DNA of 64,000 bases, taken from Marinospirillum minutulum DSM 6287. Its GTDB lineage: Bacteria > Pseudomonadota > Gammaproteobacteria > Pseudomonadales > Halomonadaceae. Within the stretch, counting starts at the first letter, position 1, and each line of letters begins with the position of its first letter. Below, in pieces: positions 9,801 through 17,220 of this stretch. Under the pieces are notes generated by a model, which worked only from the letters and a program-made list of their open reading frames with translations, was not told the origin of the DNA and made no database searches. A program made the position numbers and the translations under genes. The DNA is taken from contig NZ_AULO01000014.1 of the NCBI RefSeq assembly GCF_000422325.1, positions 1 to 64,000 on the forward strand, given 5' to 3'.

Positions 9801-11268
9801 TAAAGCAAGTGAAGGTAACTACCAAGAAGCAGTTAAACTCGCCAACCGAGGCTTAGAAATATCACCGAATGATCTTCTTCTGCAAACGGCAAGCGAGCGC
9901 TACCTAGTAGAAGCAAATATCAATCAACTCGATACTGTTTTTCAAGGTCTAGAGCATTTTGACACACCAGCAGTACAAAAAATGTTAGATGAAGTTAACC
10001 GTTTTGCGCCAGCTCGTTACCAAGAGCTAGAGCAACAGTACATTCAACAGCTAGTGAGACACCTACTAGAACTAGCTGAAACCAATAGGCGTCAAAGTGA
10101 AAGTTTGGCAACACGCGCAAGTATTCTTTTTCCTAAAAGCACCCAACTAGCACAGCTACGTGCAGAGTTAGCACCCGCACCTTGGATAGAAGGCCGTACC
10201 GCTAGAGCAGCCCTAACGACAGGCCGTTTATCTGAAGCACAAAAAATGCTTAAAGCATCACAAGAAAAGTTGCCCGATCACCCTGAAGTTCTCGATTTTA
10301 CTAAAGATTTAACAGCAAGGATAAAGCAAGCAGAAAACATATTTAGTGGTTATGAGGCCAGTTTAGAAGCACAGAACTTTGAAAAGGCTCGTAGTCAGTT
10401 AGCAGAAGCTCGACAACTTTGGTCAGATAACCCAACCTACCGAGGGGCAATAGCCACCCTGAGTGAGCGTATGGCACAACAACGCTGGCAAGGTCAAATA
10501 CTCCAACGTGATGTAGACATTCGCACTCTTAAAGCATCACAAGATCAAACAGGTGCTGATGTTACCGCACAAACTTGGACACCAGTTACAAGCATTCGCC
10601 CCTGCACAGACAATCTAGCAGGCTATGGGCGCAGAGCACGTGCAATTTGCTTTGATATGCTTCACGACCGAGTCCGTGGTCCGCTAATGGTCGTTATTCC
10701 TGCAAGTGAACGGCATGCCAGTTTTGCTATTAGCAAATACGAAGTATCCAACGAAGATTACAACAAATACTGCTTTTTCAGTGGTGCCTGCCCAGTAGAT
10801 GACTCTCAAGATAAAAACCTACCACGCACTCAACTCAGTCTTGCAGAAATAAATGCCTATACCCAGTGGCTTTCCGCTAGAACGGGACGCACCTATCGCT
10901 TACCCACAGCAGATGAATGGCAACATGCTGCATTTGCAGCTGGACAACAACCACCTAAAGATTACAACTGCCGCGTAAGACTTGGAGGACAACTTTTAAA
11001 GGGTGATCAAATGAATAGAGTATCTACAGGTCATCAAAACGGCTGGGGATTACAAAACTACATAGGCAACGCCCAAGAACTAGTAAAGCAAGCCAACCAG
11101 TTTTTAGCTCTTGGCGGCTCTTATCAAGATCCCCATGCAGAATGCAGCCTAAATTTCACACGTATCCATTCAGGCACTGCTGATGAAACAACTGGTTTCA
11201 GATTGTTGTTAGAAGAAATTGAAACCCAACTAATTAAAGTAGAAACCACTTCTACCAACACACCTTAA
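6892..11268 (+). CDS. Giant transmembrane Ser/Thr kinase with TPR-like region and C-terminal FGE-like domain
   Basis: 1458 residues. Residues 83-160 carry five evenly spaced acidic-Thr motifs. Residues about 203-485 are a PknB-type kinase: glycine-rich G-A-G-G-M-G, lysine K244 in A-M-K, catalytic loop H343-S-D345-F-K-P-G-N and D363-F-G. The loop has Ser where most kinases have Arg (non-RD), but the catalytic Asp is kept, so activity is expected. One hydrophobic segment (about 491-510) should cross the inner membrane, putting the remaining ~940 residues in the periplasm. That part is helical and TPR-like (about 540-1210), then a formylglycine-generating-enzyme-like domain (about 1234-1445) with R-L-P-T-A-D-E-W, G-G-S-Y (from 1408) and T-G-F-R. 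The domain ends G-F-R-L, lacks the paired active-site cysteines and is probably a binding rather than a catalytic module. A sensor kinase role is inferred. Confidence 0.9.
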   Translation: MVDPKQLLLDLSKANIALPEIQVVFVSLLQSGKLSFKQLDASLIDALSQGIISQHQVQRIRSQLPSPASLAALQHYQPSPELDDDAPTIIATAQPAAENNLDDDATIIATPQARDKDTLDEDATIIAYPQNEADFDDEAPTQLAIPPINNEDDDLTVISDATQNTSHLNSTFTSSSSTTSTSMRSWDLPGATNPELKKLGPGSIIKDRFILDKVLGAGGMGKVFQARDLLKVEAKDANPYVAMKVLTEDFKAHPQAFMALQREASRQQKLAHPNIATVYDFDRIGMTGTQVFITMELLVGKPLDSFIRKVVRPKGGLPFEEAFPIIQQLGASLSYAHQRNIVHSDFKPGNAFLCDDGTVKTLDFGIARAVNAGGGNDESTPEDEFDAGSLGALTPTYASLEMLQGKDPSTQDDLYALACVAYELLTGYHPFNRKSAAKALEAKLIPAPIKGLKKRQMKGLLHGLAFEKEQRTATVDEFLEELEGKANWHKNPWVLGSAFTLILSLAAYNPIMNQIKDQQVQKIIAQVLTAEPTYLENTLEQLPQLEINARNRITESGRDIFQDYFKQLVNEAVNLKEQKYNFNKATEILTRMAQVYPDSVALNTLESHLELQRNRYLHQLSLNLNLAIENEWLVPSTESNQTSITETLSLIAAVAPKHSLLKDPRIADIYATAAQEAINLGDLEQAKVYLEVGLARIPNDLDLINTQDRLTLAEEEQQKTQRINQLKQLFGEQPSQLASLTPLLNQQATIIELAQLSPDNTALKALASLAQPVVESELSSNKPTTEEESLFLALNMQPLLVKYKLPTEPAEQRLEELLNQANLSSSWEAEVYNLIKWLDLAAIKHTYREQLAIIYLAHLATLEKNKRFSLAQAVLTRIDKFALKNPELQKTQDRMQQEYQTFLKERQAAAREARIEGLQSNLLVETQAMEINAAEETLSQLKNLLQDDDPFLTITAADAMAEVYLKLAETKASEGNYQEAVKLANRGLEISPNDLLLQTASERYLVEANINQLDTVFQGLEHFDTPAVQKMLDEVNRFAPARYQELEQQYIQQLVRHLLELAETNRRQSESLATRASILFPKSTQLAQLRAELAPAPWIEGRTARAALTTGRLSEAQKMLKASQEKLPDHPEVLDFTKDLTARIKQAENIFSGYEASLEAQNFEKARSQLAEARQLWSDNPTYRGAIATLSERMAQQRWQGQILQRDVDIRTLKASQDQTGADVTAQTWTPVTSIRPCTDNLAGYGRRARAICFDMLHDRVRGPLMVVIPASERHASFAISKYEVSNEDYNKYCFFSGACPVDDSQDKNLPRTQLSLAEINAYTQWLSARTGRTYRLPTADEWQHAAFAAGQQPPKDYNCRVRLGGQLLKGDQMNRVSTGHQNGWGLQNYIGNAQELVKQANQFLALGGSYQDPHAECSLNFTRIHSGTADETTGFRLLLEEIETQLIKVETTSTNTP

Positions 11269-11292
11269 TTACCAAAAAACCAAGGCCCAGTT

Positions 11293-11487
11293 ATGCAAAT
11301 TAATCTAAGAACCTTATCTAGGCAGTATGCAAGCGGTATCCTTACTAAAACAGAGTACCGCAAAGCACGAACTAATTTACTTGAAGTTTTGGTAAATGAT
11401 GACTTAACCGTCCCTCAAACCACCCTAACCGATAACGCAGTTAACAAAGACGAGGAAGAGATCACGCCAACACCCAAGTTAAACTAA
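11293..11487 (+). CDS. 64-residue SHOCT-like small protein ending the kinase cluster
   Basis: Begins with ATG 24 bases after the kinase stop, with only a weak CAAGG-type ribosome-binding site. The first ~32 residues (Y-A-S-G-I-L-T-K-T-E-Y-R-K-A-R) resemble the short helical module found in SHOCT-like and other small regulatory proteins, where a Y-x-x-G-x-[LI]-[ST]-x-x-E-[YF] pattern is common. The second half is acidic and Thr-rich and contains D36-D-L-T39-V, matching the D-D-L-T-V sequence around T156 of the adjacent kinase. That suggests it is a kinase substrate or FHA-docking peptide of the same module. It is the last + strand gene before a convergent gene; no terminator hairpin is visible in the 36-base gap. 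Family assignment is tentative. Confidence 0.6.
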   Translation: MQINLRTLSRQYASGILTKTEYRKARTNLLEVLVNDDLTVPQTTLTDNAVNKDEEEITPTPKLN

Positions 11488-11523
11488 ACTAGGTATTCTC
11501 TTAACCATTATTCATCACACCCT

Positions 11524-12318
11524 TTACTTACCCTGCCATTGGGGATGACGCTTTTCAACAAAAGCACAAATACCTTCTTTGGCATCTAAAATATCTAAGT
11601 TTGTGGCCATTACTTTAGCTGTGTAGTTATAAGCTTCACTTAACGACATAGAGTTTTGGGTATAAAAAGCTTCTTTGCCTATCGCCAAGGTTTTAGGTGA
11701 TTTTGAAGCAATTAGCTCTGCAAGTTCTAAGGTTTTTTGTTCCAACTCATCATCGGCAACCACTCGGTTAACCAAACCGATTTGCTCAGCACGTGCTGCA
11801 GAAATCATTTCACCGGTTAACAGCATTTCCATAGCATGTTTAGGGTGCACATTGCGGGTTAAAGCCACCATGGGCGTAGAACAAAATAAGCCAATATTTA
11901 CCCCAGGGGTAGCAAAACGTGCGGTTTCTGTAGCTACGGCTAAATCACAACTAGCCACTAGCTGACAACCGGCAGCAGTGGCCACACCCCTTACGCTAGC
12001 AATCACGGTTAGTGGCAATTCAACAATTTTTTGCATCACTTCGCTGCAACGCTTAAATAATTTTAACTGGGCTTGATGGTCGCCTAGCTGACCTTGCACT
12101 TCTTTTAAGTTATGCCCTGCACAAAACACCTTGCCTGCTGCGGCAATAACAATCACTTTAAATGTTTTATCGGCTTTTACTTCATCTAAACGCTGGTCTA
12201 ATAACTCCAGCATAGCAAGCGATAAGCTATTACGGCTTTCAGGCTGATTAAGCGTTAACAAAGCCACACCCTCACCTAAATTTGCTAGCGTAATGGCATC
12301 ATTTTTTGTATTTGTCAT
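11524..12318 (-). CDS. Enoyl-CoA hydratase/isomerase family protein, ECHDC3-like
   Basis: 264 residues, typical crotonase length. F65-C-A-G-H-N-L-K-E forms the first oxyanion-hole motif and the G-V-A-T-A-A-G-C-Q-L-V-A-S-C-D stretch the second. The sequence follows human ECHDC3 closely (F-A-T-P-G-V-N-I-G-L-F-C-S-T-P). By motif alignment, both acid/base glutamates of true enoyl-CoA hydratase are replaced: Gln in G-C-Q where crotonase has G-C-E, and Gly in T-P-G where it has P-E. It should therefore bind an acyl-CoA, but hydratase activity is doubtful. It is divergent from the CoA-binding protein gene across about 50 bases, which must hold both promoters. Confidence 0.88.
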   Translation of the reverse strand: MTNTKNDAITLANLGEGVALLTLNQPESRNSLSLAMLELLDQRLDEVKADKTFKVIVIAAAGKVFCAGHNLKEVQGQLGDHQAQLKLFKRCSEVMQKIVELPLTVIASVRGVATAAGCQLVASCDLAVATETARFATPGVNIGLFCSTPMVALTRNVHPKHAMEMLLTGEMISAARAEQIGLVNRVVADDELEQKTLELAELIASKSPKTLAIGKEAFYTQNSMSLSEAYNYTAKVMATNLDILDAKEGICAFVEKRHPQWQGK

Positions 12319-12370
12319 GCTATGCTCTCCAAAAGATTCGTTTCTTATTCATCAGCAAAAAGGAAGCACT

Positions 12371-12763
12371 ATGAATACCACTGCACAAAAACTGATGCAA
12401 GATACAAAAACTATTGCCCTTGTGGGTATTTCTAACAAACCAGACCGTGCCAGTAACCGTGTTGCTGTTTACTTAATAAATGCTGGCTACAAGCTTTATT
12501 TTGTTAACCCTCAATACGAAGAAGTTTTAGGCCAGCCTTGTTATGCCAGCCTAAGCGATATTCCTGACCCTGTTGAAATGGTGGATATTTTTCGTAAAGC
12601 AGAAGACTGCCTGCCCGTTGTTGAAGAAGCAGTAAAAATAGGTGCTAAGTCTATTTGGCTACAATTAGGTATTAGTAACCCAGACTGCAAAGCTTTAGCG
12701 GAAAAACATGGCATCGCTTATGTTGAAGACGAATGTACAAAAATTGTTCACTCTAATCTTTAA
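12371..12763 (+). CDS. CoA-binding domain protein (YccU-like)
   Basis: 130 residues from the ATG at 12371, which has an AAAGGAAG ribosome-binding site. The longer open frame back to 12293 would run into the divergent crotonase gene and is rejected. The protein is a single Rossmann-type CoA_binding domain: K-T-I-A-L-V-G-I-S-N-K-P-D-R-A-S at the start of the nucleotide fold, Y-F-V-N-P-Q-Y-E-E-V-L-G-Q, and W-L-Q-L-G-I-S-N near the end. The same fold occurs in succinyl-CoA synthetase alpha and acyl-CoA synthetase subunits, but stand-alone members have no assigned reaction. Cytoplasmic. Confidence 0.9.
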   Translation: MNTTAQKLMQDTKTIALVGISNKPDRASNRVAVYLINAGYKLYFVNPQYEEVLGQPCYASLSDIPDPVEMVDIFRKAEDCLPVVEEAVKIGAKSIWLQLGISNPDCKALAEKHGIAYVEDECTKIVHSNL

Positions 12764-12775
12764 ACCTAACCAACT

Positions 12776-13708
12776 TTAAACCAAGCCAAAAGCCAACTGG
12801 TTTAAATAAATAACCAGTGGCAAAGTAAGCATGGCAACCAGTGTTTGAGCTGTCACTATCGCCGCCATCAAAGGTGCATCACCGCCTAATTGGCGGGCTA
12901 AAATGTAAGCACTGGTTGCTGTAGGTACAGAAGCAAATAGCACCAACATAGCCTGCTCTTGTGTTTCTAGTTTAAGCAGCAGACTAATTCCTACCGCTAC
13001 CAAAGGCATAATCAACAGCTTTAACCCACTAGAAATAACCAGTGGTTTACCTGCTGTACGTAAAGCCCCTAAATTCAGCGCCACACCAACAGCTAACAAA
13101 CCCAAGGGTAAGGCTGCACGAGAGATAATTTCCATAACTGGCTGAGTCCAGCCTGGCATACCTATGCCAGTTACGTTTAAAAAGATGCCCAACAAACACC
13201 CTAGAATCAGTGGATTTTTAATAACAGTAAGCAATGTTTTACGGCTATCCATGCGTTGTTCACCCGCATAAAGTGAAAAAATAATAACGCATAAAACATT
13301 CAGTAGTGGAATCATTAACGCCATAATAACGGCTGCTAAGGCCAAGCCTAAACCACCAAACAGTTCAGCCGAGGCAGCTATAGCCACATAAGTATTAAAC
13401 CTTATGCCACCTTGGTAAACCGAGGTAAACTCTGCGCCATTCCGACTTATAAAGCGGCGCATTAGCAGCATTAAAAAAGTCATTGCTAGTAAAAGTAAAA
13501 ATACAGCTAAAAGCACTCTTCCCACTGCTACATCAGAAAAATCAGCTAAAGCTAAACGGGTGGCAAGCATTGAAGGGAATAAAAAGAAATACACCAGACG
13601 CTCTAACTGCGGCCAAAATTCAACAGAGGGGAATCTAATTTTCTTAAGAAAAACCCCAACTAAAATAACCATAAACACCGGACCTAGCGCATGGACTAAT
13701 GAGAGCAT
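12776..13708 (-). CDS. AEC (auxin efflux carrier) family permease
   Basis: 310 residues, strongly hydrophobic with about ten predicted membrane helices and few charged loops, the standard size of bacterial AEC/membrane-transport-protein members. Features fitting the family are the early P-V-F-M-V-I-L-V-G-V-F-L-K-K segment, the N-P-L-I-L-G-C-L-L-G-I-F-L-N-V-T-G helix break and the C-terminal P-T-A-T-S-A-Y-I-L-A-R-Q-L-G-G motif. Relatives move small organic anions such as malate or malonate, but the substrate cannot be read here. The gene converges with the CoA-binding protein gene, 12 bases apart. It may share its start-side intergenic region (about 95 bases) with the divergent gene at 13804. 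Confidence 0.88.
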   Translation of the reverse strand: MLSLVHALGPVFMVILVGVFLKKIRFPSVEFWPQLERLVYFFLFPSMLATRLALADFSDVAVGRVLLAVFLLLLAMTFLMLLMRRFISRNGAEFTSVYQGGIRFNTYVAIAASAELFGGLGLALAAVIMALMIPLLNVLCVIIFSLYAGEQRMDSRKTLLTVIKNPLILGCLLGIFLNVTGIGMPGWTQPVMEIISRAALPLGLLAVGVALNLGALRTAGKPLVISSGLKLLIMPLVAVGISLLLKLETQEQAMLVLFASVPTATSAYILARQLGGDAPLMAAIVTAQTLVAMLTLPLVIYLNQLAFGLV

Positions 13709-13803
13709 ATACCTGAAAATCCCTAGTTGTGCGTCATCTAACCACAGGCGGCTTAGATAACGCTTTGTTAAGCTGACGAACTGCTTTATTGAGATATTAA
13801 TCC

Positions 13804-14322
13804 ATGAATCAAGAACCGGATAAGCACAAAAACCCCTATCCAGTTAATCTACTCATTCTAGTCACGCTAGTCGGTATCCTGCTAGCCGTCTGGTACGTAA
13901 CTGCTTACCTAAATGAAAAGCAAGACGATCAAGTAACCTGGTATTCTGCCTCTAGCTGCCAACTTCCACAAGACACCTGTTTTGTTAAGCTAGATGGACA
14001 AAAACACCTAACATTTAGGCTAGACAAACAAGAACCCAAACCCTTAGAGAGCCTACCTATTCGTGTACAGCTAGAAGGTTACAGTGAAGAAGAGCTCAAA
14101 AACCTACAGCTAGAAATCGACTTGCAAGGGCGAGATATGTACATGGGTTATAACCGTACAGCCATGACTTATCAAGGCAAGGGACTATTTACCGCCAACC
14201 CTATTCTAAGTATTTGTACTGAAGAAGTGATGGTATGGCGAGCTAGCCTTTTTCTTAATAATCTAAGCACCAACCCGCCTACCATTAAGGGTAGTTATTT
14301 TGACTTTACGGTTAAAAGTTAA
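13804..14322 (+). CDS. Hypothetical single-pass membrane protein
   Basis: 172 residues. A short charged cytoplasmic N-terminus is followed by one hydrophobic segment at about residues 12-34, then a soluble domain of ~135 residues expected in the periplasm. That domain has cysteines in A-S-S-C-Q-L-P-Q-D-T-C and I-L-S-I-C-T-E-E, which could form disulphides, and a pattern of short beta strands suggesting an immunoglobulin-like or FixH-like fold. I do not recognise a named family. Comparable membrane-anchored small domains accompany copper/cytochrome oxidase assembly genes, but none are nearby, so no function is assigned. The stop lies 9 bases from the stop of the convergent depolymerase-like gene. 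Confidence 0.75.
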   Translation: MNQEPDKHKNPYPVNLLILVTLVGILLAVWYVTAYLNEKQDDQVTWYSASSCQLPQDTCFVKLDGQKHLTFRLDKQEPKPLESLPIRVQLEGYSEEELKNLQLEIDLQGRDMYMGYNRTAMTYQGKGLFTANPILSICTEEVMVWRASLFLNNLSTNPPTIKGSYFDFTVKS

Positions 14323-14331
14323 GCCATTGAA

Positions 14332-15351
14332 TTATTCTGGTGTAGAACTCAACTGTTGCCACATGGCATGAATTGCCTGCATTTGCGGCCCTTCACGGGT
14401 AGCAAAGGCTTTTGATTCATAACCCCACCAATCCCAACAACCCTTAGGGTTAGGTAAGCTGGTTTTTGCTTGAGGGAAAAGCAACACCAGGTCACGCGCA
14501 TCGGCCTGCTGTAAATAACCACTTAAGCGCATAAAGTCTTCGCCTACTTCTGCTGCACCCTGCTCACAACCATGCAAAACCACCTGCAAACCACAGCCAC
14601 CGGCTGCACATTGCTTAGGCACATAATAAAAGCCTTCTTCCGCTAAACCCTTACTTTTTTCCGCTTTAAAGGTATTTTGGTTAAAGGATAATAACTGGCC
14701 TGTGGCTTCAGCTTGAACCGCTTTTTTGGTGGGTCCATCAAGGTAATTCAAGCTCTCTGCTGCGCCTGAATAGCCACAAGCATTCACATAGGGCGTGGCG
14801 GTTTTTTCACAAGCAACACCTTTATCTAAAGTGGGAAAACCATGACCCGCTAAGGCTTGTGTATGAATTTTTAAACCTTCAGGTGCCAGCTGTGCATAAG
14901 TTTTTTCTAAGGCAATAGAGACAGGTTGAGCAACCACTGAATCTGCCGCAGCTTTGTAAAGATAAACACGGCTATTTTCCACCAACTTAGGATCACCTAG
15001 CTCGCCTTCTTTGGCCGCCTCTTCAATTAACTGCAGGCTTTTTTCGGCACTGGGTGCTCCACGACTAACCGCCATACAGTTGAATAAAGCAGCGGTAACA
15101 CCCTCTTTAGCGCAAGCATAGGGACCTGCCGCAAACACAGCCACACCGCGCACTTCATCCGGCCAAGCTAGGTGTAATTGGTGCGTCAAATAGCCACCTG
15201 AAGAAATACCAGCTATGTATAAGCGCTCAGTAGTTGTATTCAGTTTTGGTAACTCTGGGTGCTTTGATTCATTGCTAGAGCAAGCTGTTAACAGCACTAA
15301 GCTTGCTAGCAACAAACTTGCCTTTAGCCAAGCTTTTTTATGTTTTTGCAT
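14332..15351 (-). CDS. PHB depolymerase-like alpha/beta hydrolase lipoprotein
   Basis: 339 residues with a lipoprotein signal ending L-L-T-A-C24, so it should be anchored in the envelope. The nucleophile motif G48-I-S50-S-G-G lies near the N-terminus. A candidate catalytic His (H170, A-G-H-G-F-P-T) follows, and the oxyanion-type H260-G-C262 sits far downstream. This order (Ser and Ser early, Cys late) matches the circularly permuted fold known for fungal PHB depolymerase and its bacterial relatives in the Esterase_PHB group. The likely reaction is hydrolysis of a short-chain polyhydroxyalkanoate or other ester at the cell surface. Actual substrate unknown. An AGGTGG ribosome-binding site precedes the ATG. 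Confidence 0.85.
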   Translation of the reverse strand: MQKHKKAWLKASLLLASLVLLTACSSNESKHPELPKLNTTTERLYIAGISSGGYLTHQLHLAWPDEVRGVAVFAAGPYACAKEGVTAALFNCMAVSRGAPSAEKSLQLIEEAAKEGELGDPKLVENSRVYLYKAAADSVVAQPVSIALEKTYAQLAPEGLKIHTQALAGHGFPTLDKGVACEKTATPYVNACGYSGAAESLNYLDGPTKKAVQAEATGQLLSFNQNTFKAEKSKGLAEEGFYYVPKQCAAGGCGLQVVLHGCEQGAAEVGEDFMRLSGYLQQADARDLVLLFPQAKTSLPNPKGCWDWWGYESKAFATREGPQMQAIHAMWQQLSSTPE

Positions 15352-15380
15352 ATTGATCCACCTGTGGATAACTTTGTTAG

Positions 15381-16598
15381 TTAAATTTTTATAAACTGTT
15401 CAAGAGCTGTGTTTAACCAGCGCCAACCTAAAGCTGAACAAGCAATTCTATTATCGTCATTTGTCCAGAGATTACGTTGCTTTAAAGCCGCTATTTGGGG
15501 TTGTAAATCGGCTAAACTTAACCCCGTTCTCAGTGGATAACTTTTTGCCTCTACACCCTCGGCTAAACGCAGTGCATTCATCATAAATTCGATGGGTAAT
15601 TCATCGGCGGTTAAAACTTCCGTACCAGCTAAAAAATCACGATTCTCAATTAAACGGGATAAATAAGCCTGTGGCTGACGAGTTTTCCAACGCCTTTCAA
15701 TGACCAGTTCGCCTGCCGAATTAAAACGGCTTAACTTGCCATGTGCGCCAGCGCCTAGACCTAGGTAATCGCCAAAGCGCCAATAGTTCAGGTTATGCCT
15801 AGCTTGTTTACCTGCCAAGGCAAAAGCCGAGACTTCATAGTGAATAAAACCTGCCTGCTGAATTAGCTCACTACCTGCATCTTGAATGGCGGCTAAAGTA
15901 TCTTCTTCTGGCAATTTAGGTGGGCGGCGATAAAACTCGGTATTAGGCTCTAGGGTGAGTTGATACCAAGATAAATGCGTAGGCTGTAAATCCAACGCTT
16001 GTTGAATGTCCGCCAACGCCAAGCTTTGAGTTTGTTCTGGCAAACCATGCATTAGGTCTAGGTTGAAATTATCAAAGCCAGCTTTGCGTGCTGTGGCCAC
16101 GGCAGTCACCGCTTCTTGCCCACTATGAATACGCCCTAGGGCTTTAAGTTGTTTATCTGCAAAAGACTGCACGCCCATGGATAAACGATTAATACCCGCT
16201 TCACGATAACCGCTAAACTTGCCTTGTTCTACCGTGCCAGGGTTGGCTTCTAGGGTAGTTTCACAATCATCAACTAGCTGTAAGCGACTTTCTAACCCAG
16301 CAAAAAATGCTTGATAGCCTAGCGGCGACATTAAACTGGGTGTGCCGCCACCAAAGAAAATAGAAACAATTGGGCGCTTGGCTACTTCTGGAAAAGCTTT
16401 TAAATCAAAATCTAAATCAGCCAACAAAGCTTGAACATACTGCTTTTCAACCGAGGCATCTAGGCGAGGCTTAGCGCCTGCGCCAGCACTGGCATTTAGC
16501 GCATGAGAATTAAAATCACAGTAGGGGCACTTTTGAACACACCAAGGCAGGTGCACATAAAGGGATAAAGGCGGCAAGGCTTTAGCTAGTTCAATCAT
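15381..16598 (-). CDS. hemW: HemW, radical-SAM heme chaperone
   Basis: 405 residues. The radical SAM cluster motif is C20-V-Q-K-C24-P-Y-C27, followed by F-F-G-G-G-T-P-S-L for SAM binding, L-E-A-N-P-G-T-V and the G-V-Q-S-F pattern. The short C-terminal HemN_C domain and the W-C-x3-C-P-Y-C form mark HemW rather than the true coproporphyrinogen dehydrogenase HemN. HemW binds heme and passes it to respiratory enzymes. It is the last gene of the metX-metW-DUF4426-rdgB-hemW block and overlaps rdgB by 8 bases, so it is translationally coupled. Confidence 0.95.
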   Translation of the reverse strand: MIELAKALPPLSLYVHLPWCVQKCPYCDFNSHALNASAGAGAKPRLDASVEKQYVQALLADLDFDLKAFPEVAKRPIVSIFFGGGTPSLMSPLGYQAFFAGLESRLQLVDDCETTLEANPGTVEQGKFSGYREAGINRLSMGVQSFADKQLKALGRIHSGQEAVTAVATARKAGFDNFNLDLMHGLPEQTQSLALADIQQALDLQPTHLSWYQLTLEPNTEFYRRPPKLPEEDTLAAIQDAGSELIQQAGFIHYEVSAFALAGKQARHNLNYWRFGDYLGLGAGAHGKLSRFNSAGELVIERRWKTRQPQAYLSRLIENRDFLAGTEVLTADELPIEFMMNALRLAEGVEAKSYPLRTGLSLADLQPQIAALKQRNLWTNDDNRIACSALGWRWLNTALEQFIKI

Positions 16599-17217
16599 TA
16601 GCTGGGTAGCGTTGGTTTAATGCCTTAATTAATTGCTGACTAGCTATGCCACGATGCGAGAGTTTATTTTTTAACTCACTGCTTAACTCTGCCGCTGTTT
16701 TGCCAAGTTCAGGCAACCAAAATAAAGGGTCATAACCAAAACCACCGCCACCTTTGGGTGTTGTTAGTATTTGTCCTTCCCAACTGGCTTGCACAATTAC
16801 AGGGGTCGGGTCTTCAGCAAAACGTAAAAATACCAGCACACACCAATAGCGAGCCGTGCGTTCTGCTTCAGGTACTTTTGCTAATTTTTCTAAGAGGTAA
16901 GCATTGTTATCCGCATCTTTACTACCTTCGCCAGCAAAGCGTGCCGAATAAATGCCCGGAGCACCTTGTAACGCATCCACTTCTATACCTGAATCATCAG
17001 CCAAGGCAGCAAACCCCGTATGTAGAGCAGCATTACGGGCTTTAATAAGGGCATTTTCAACGAAGGTTAAACCTGTTTCAGCCGCTTCGGGTACTTGGTG
17101 TAAGTTTTGTGCTTCTACTTGCCAACCTAAAGGCGCTAATAAGCCCGAGAACTCGCTTAATTTGCCAGCATTGCCACTGGCAAGTATCAGTGTTTGTTTA
17201 GTCTTAGAAGAAGTCAT
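16591..17217 (-). CDS. rdgB: RdgB/HAM1 inosine/xanthosine triphosphate pyrophosphatase
   Basis: 208 residues, normal for the family. It removes ITP, dITP and XTP from the nucleotide pool by hydrolysis to the monophosphate and pyrophosphate. Signature motifs are the N-terminal A-S-G-N-A-G-K-L-S-E-F, the A-D-D-S-G-I-E-V-D-A-L-Q-G-A-P-G-I-Y-S-A-R metal/substrate site, G-G-G-F-G-Y-D-P-L-F-W and the C-terminal S-H-R-G. It starts three bases after the DUF4426 gene stop and overlaps hemW, placing it inside the operon. Confidence 0.96.
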   Translation of the reverse strand: MTSSKTKQTLILASGNAGKLSEFSGLLAPLGWQVEAQNLHQVPEAAETGLTFVENALIKARNAALHTGFAALADDSGIEVDALQGAPGIYSARFAGEGSKDADNNAYLLEKLAKVPEAERTARYWCVLVFLRFAEDPTPVIVQASWEGQILTTPKGGGGFGYDPLFWLPELGKTAAELSSELKNKLSHRGIASQQLIKALNQRYPAND

Positions 17218-17220
17218 AGC

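Noticed and set aside
10591..11220. Active formylglycine-generating (sulfatase-modifying) enzyme
   Set aside because: The domain lacks the cysteine pair and ends G-F-R-L rather than G-F-R-C, there is no sulfatase gene nearby, and the domain is fused to a kinase.
12293..12370. N-terminal extension of the CoA-binding protein
   Set aside because: The extension overlaps the divergent crotonase start and lacks a ribosome-binding site, while ATG 12371 has a good one.
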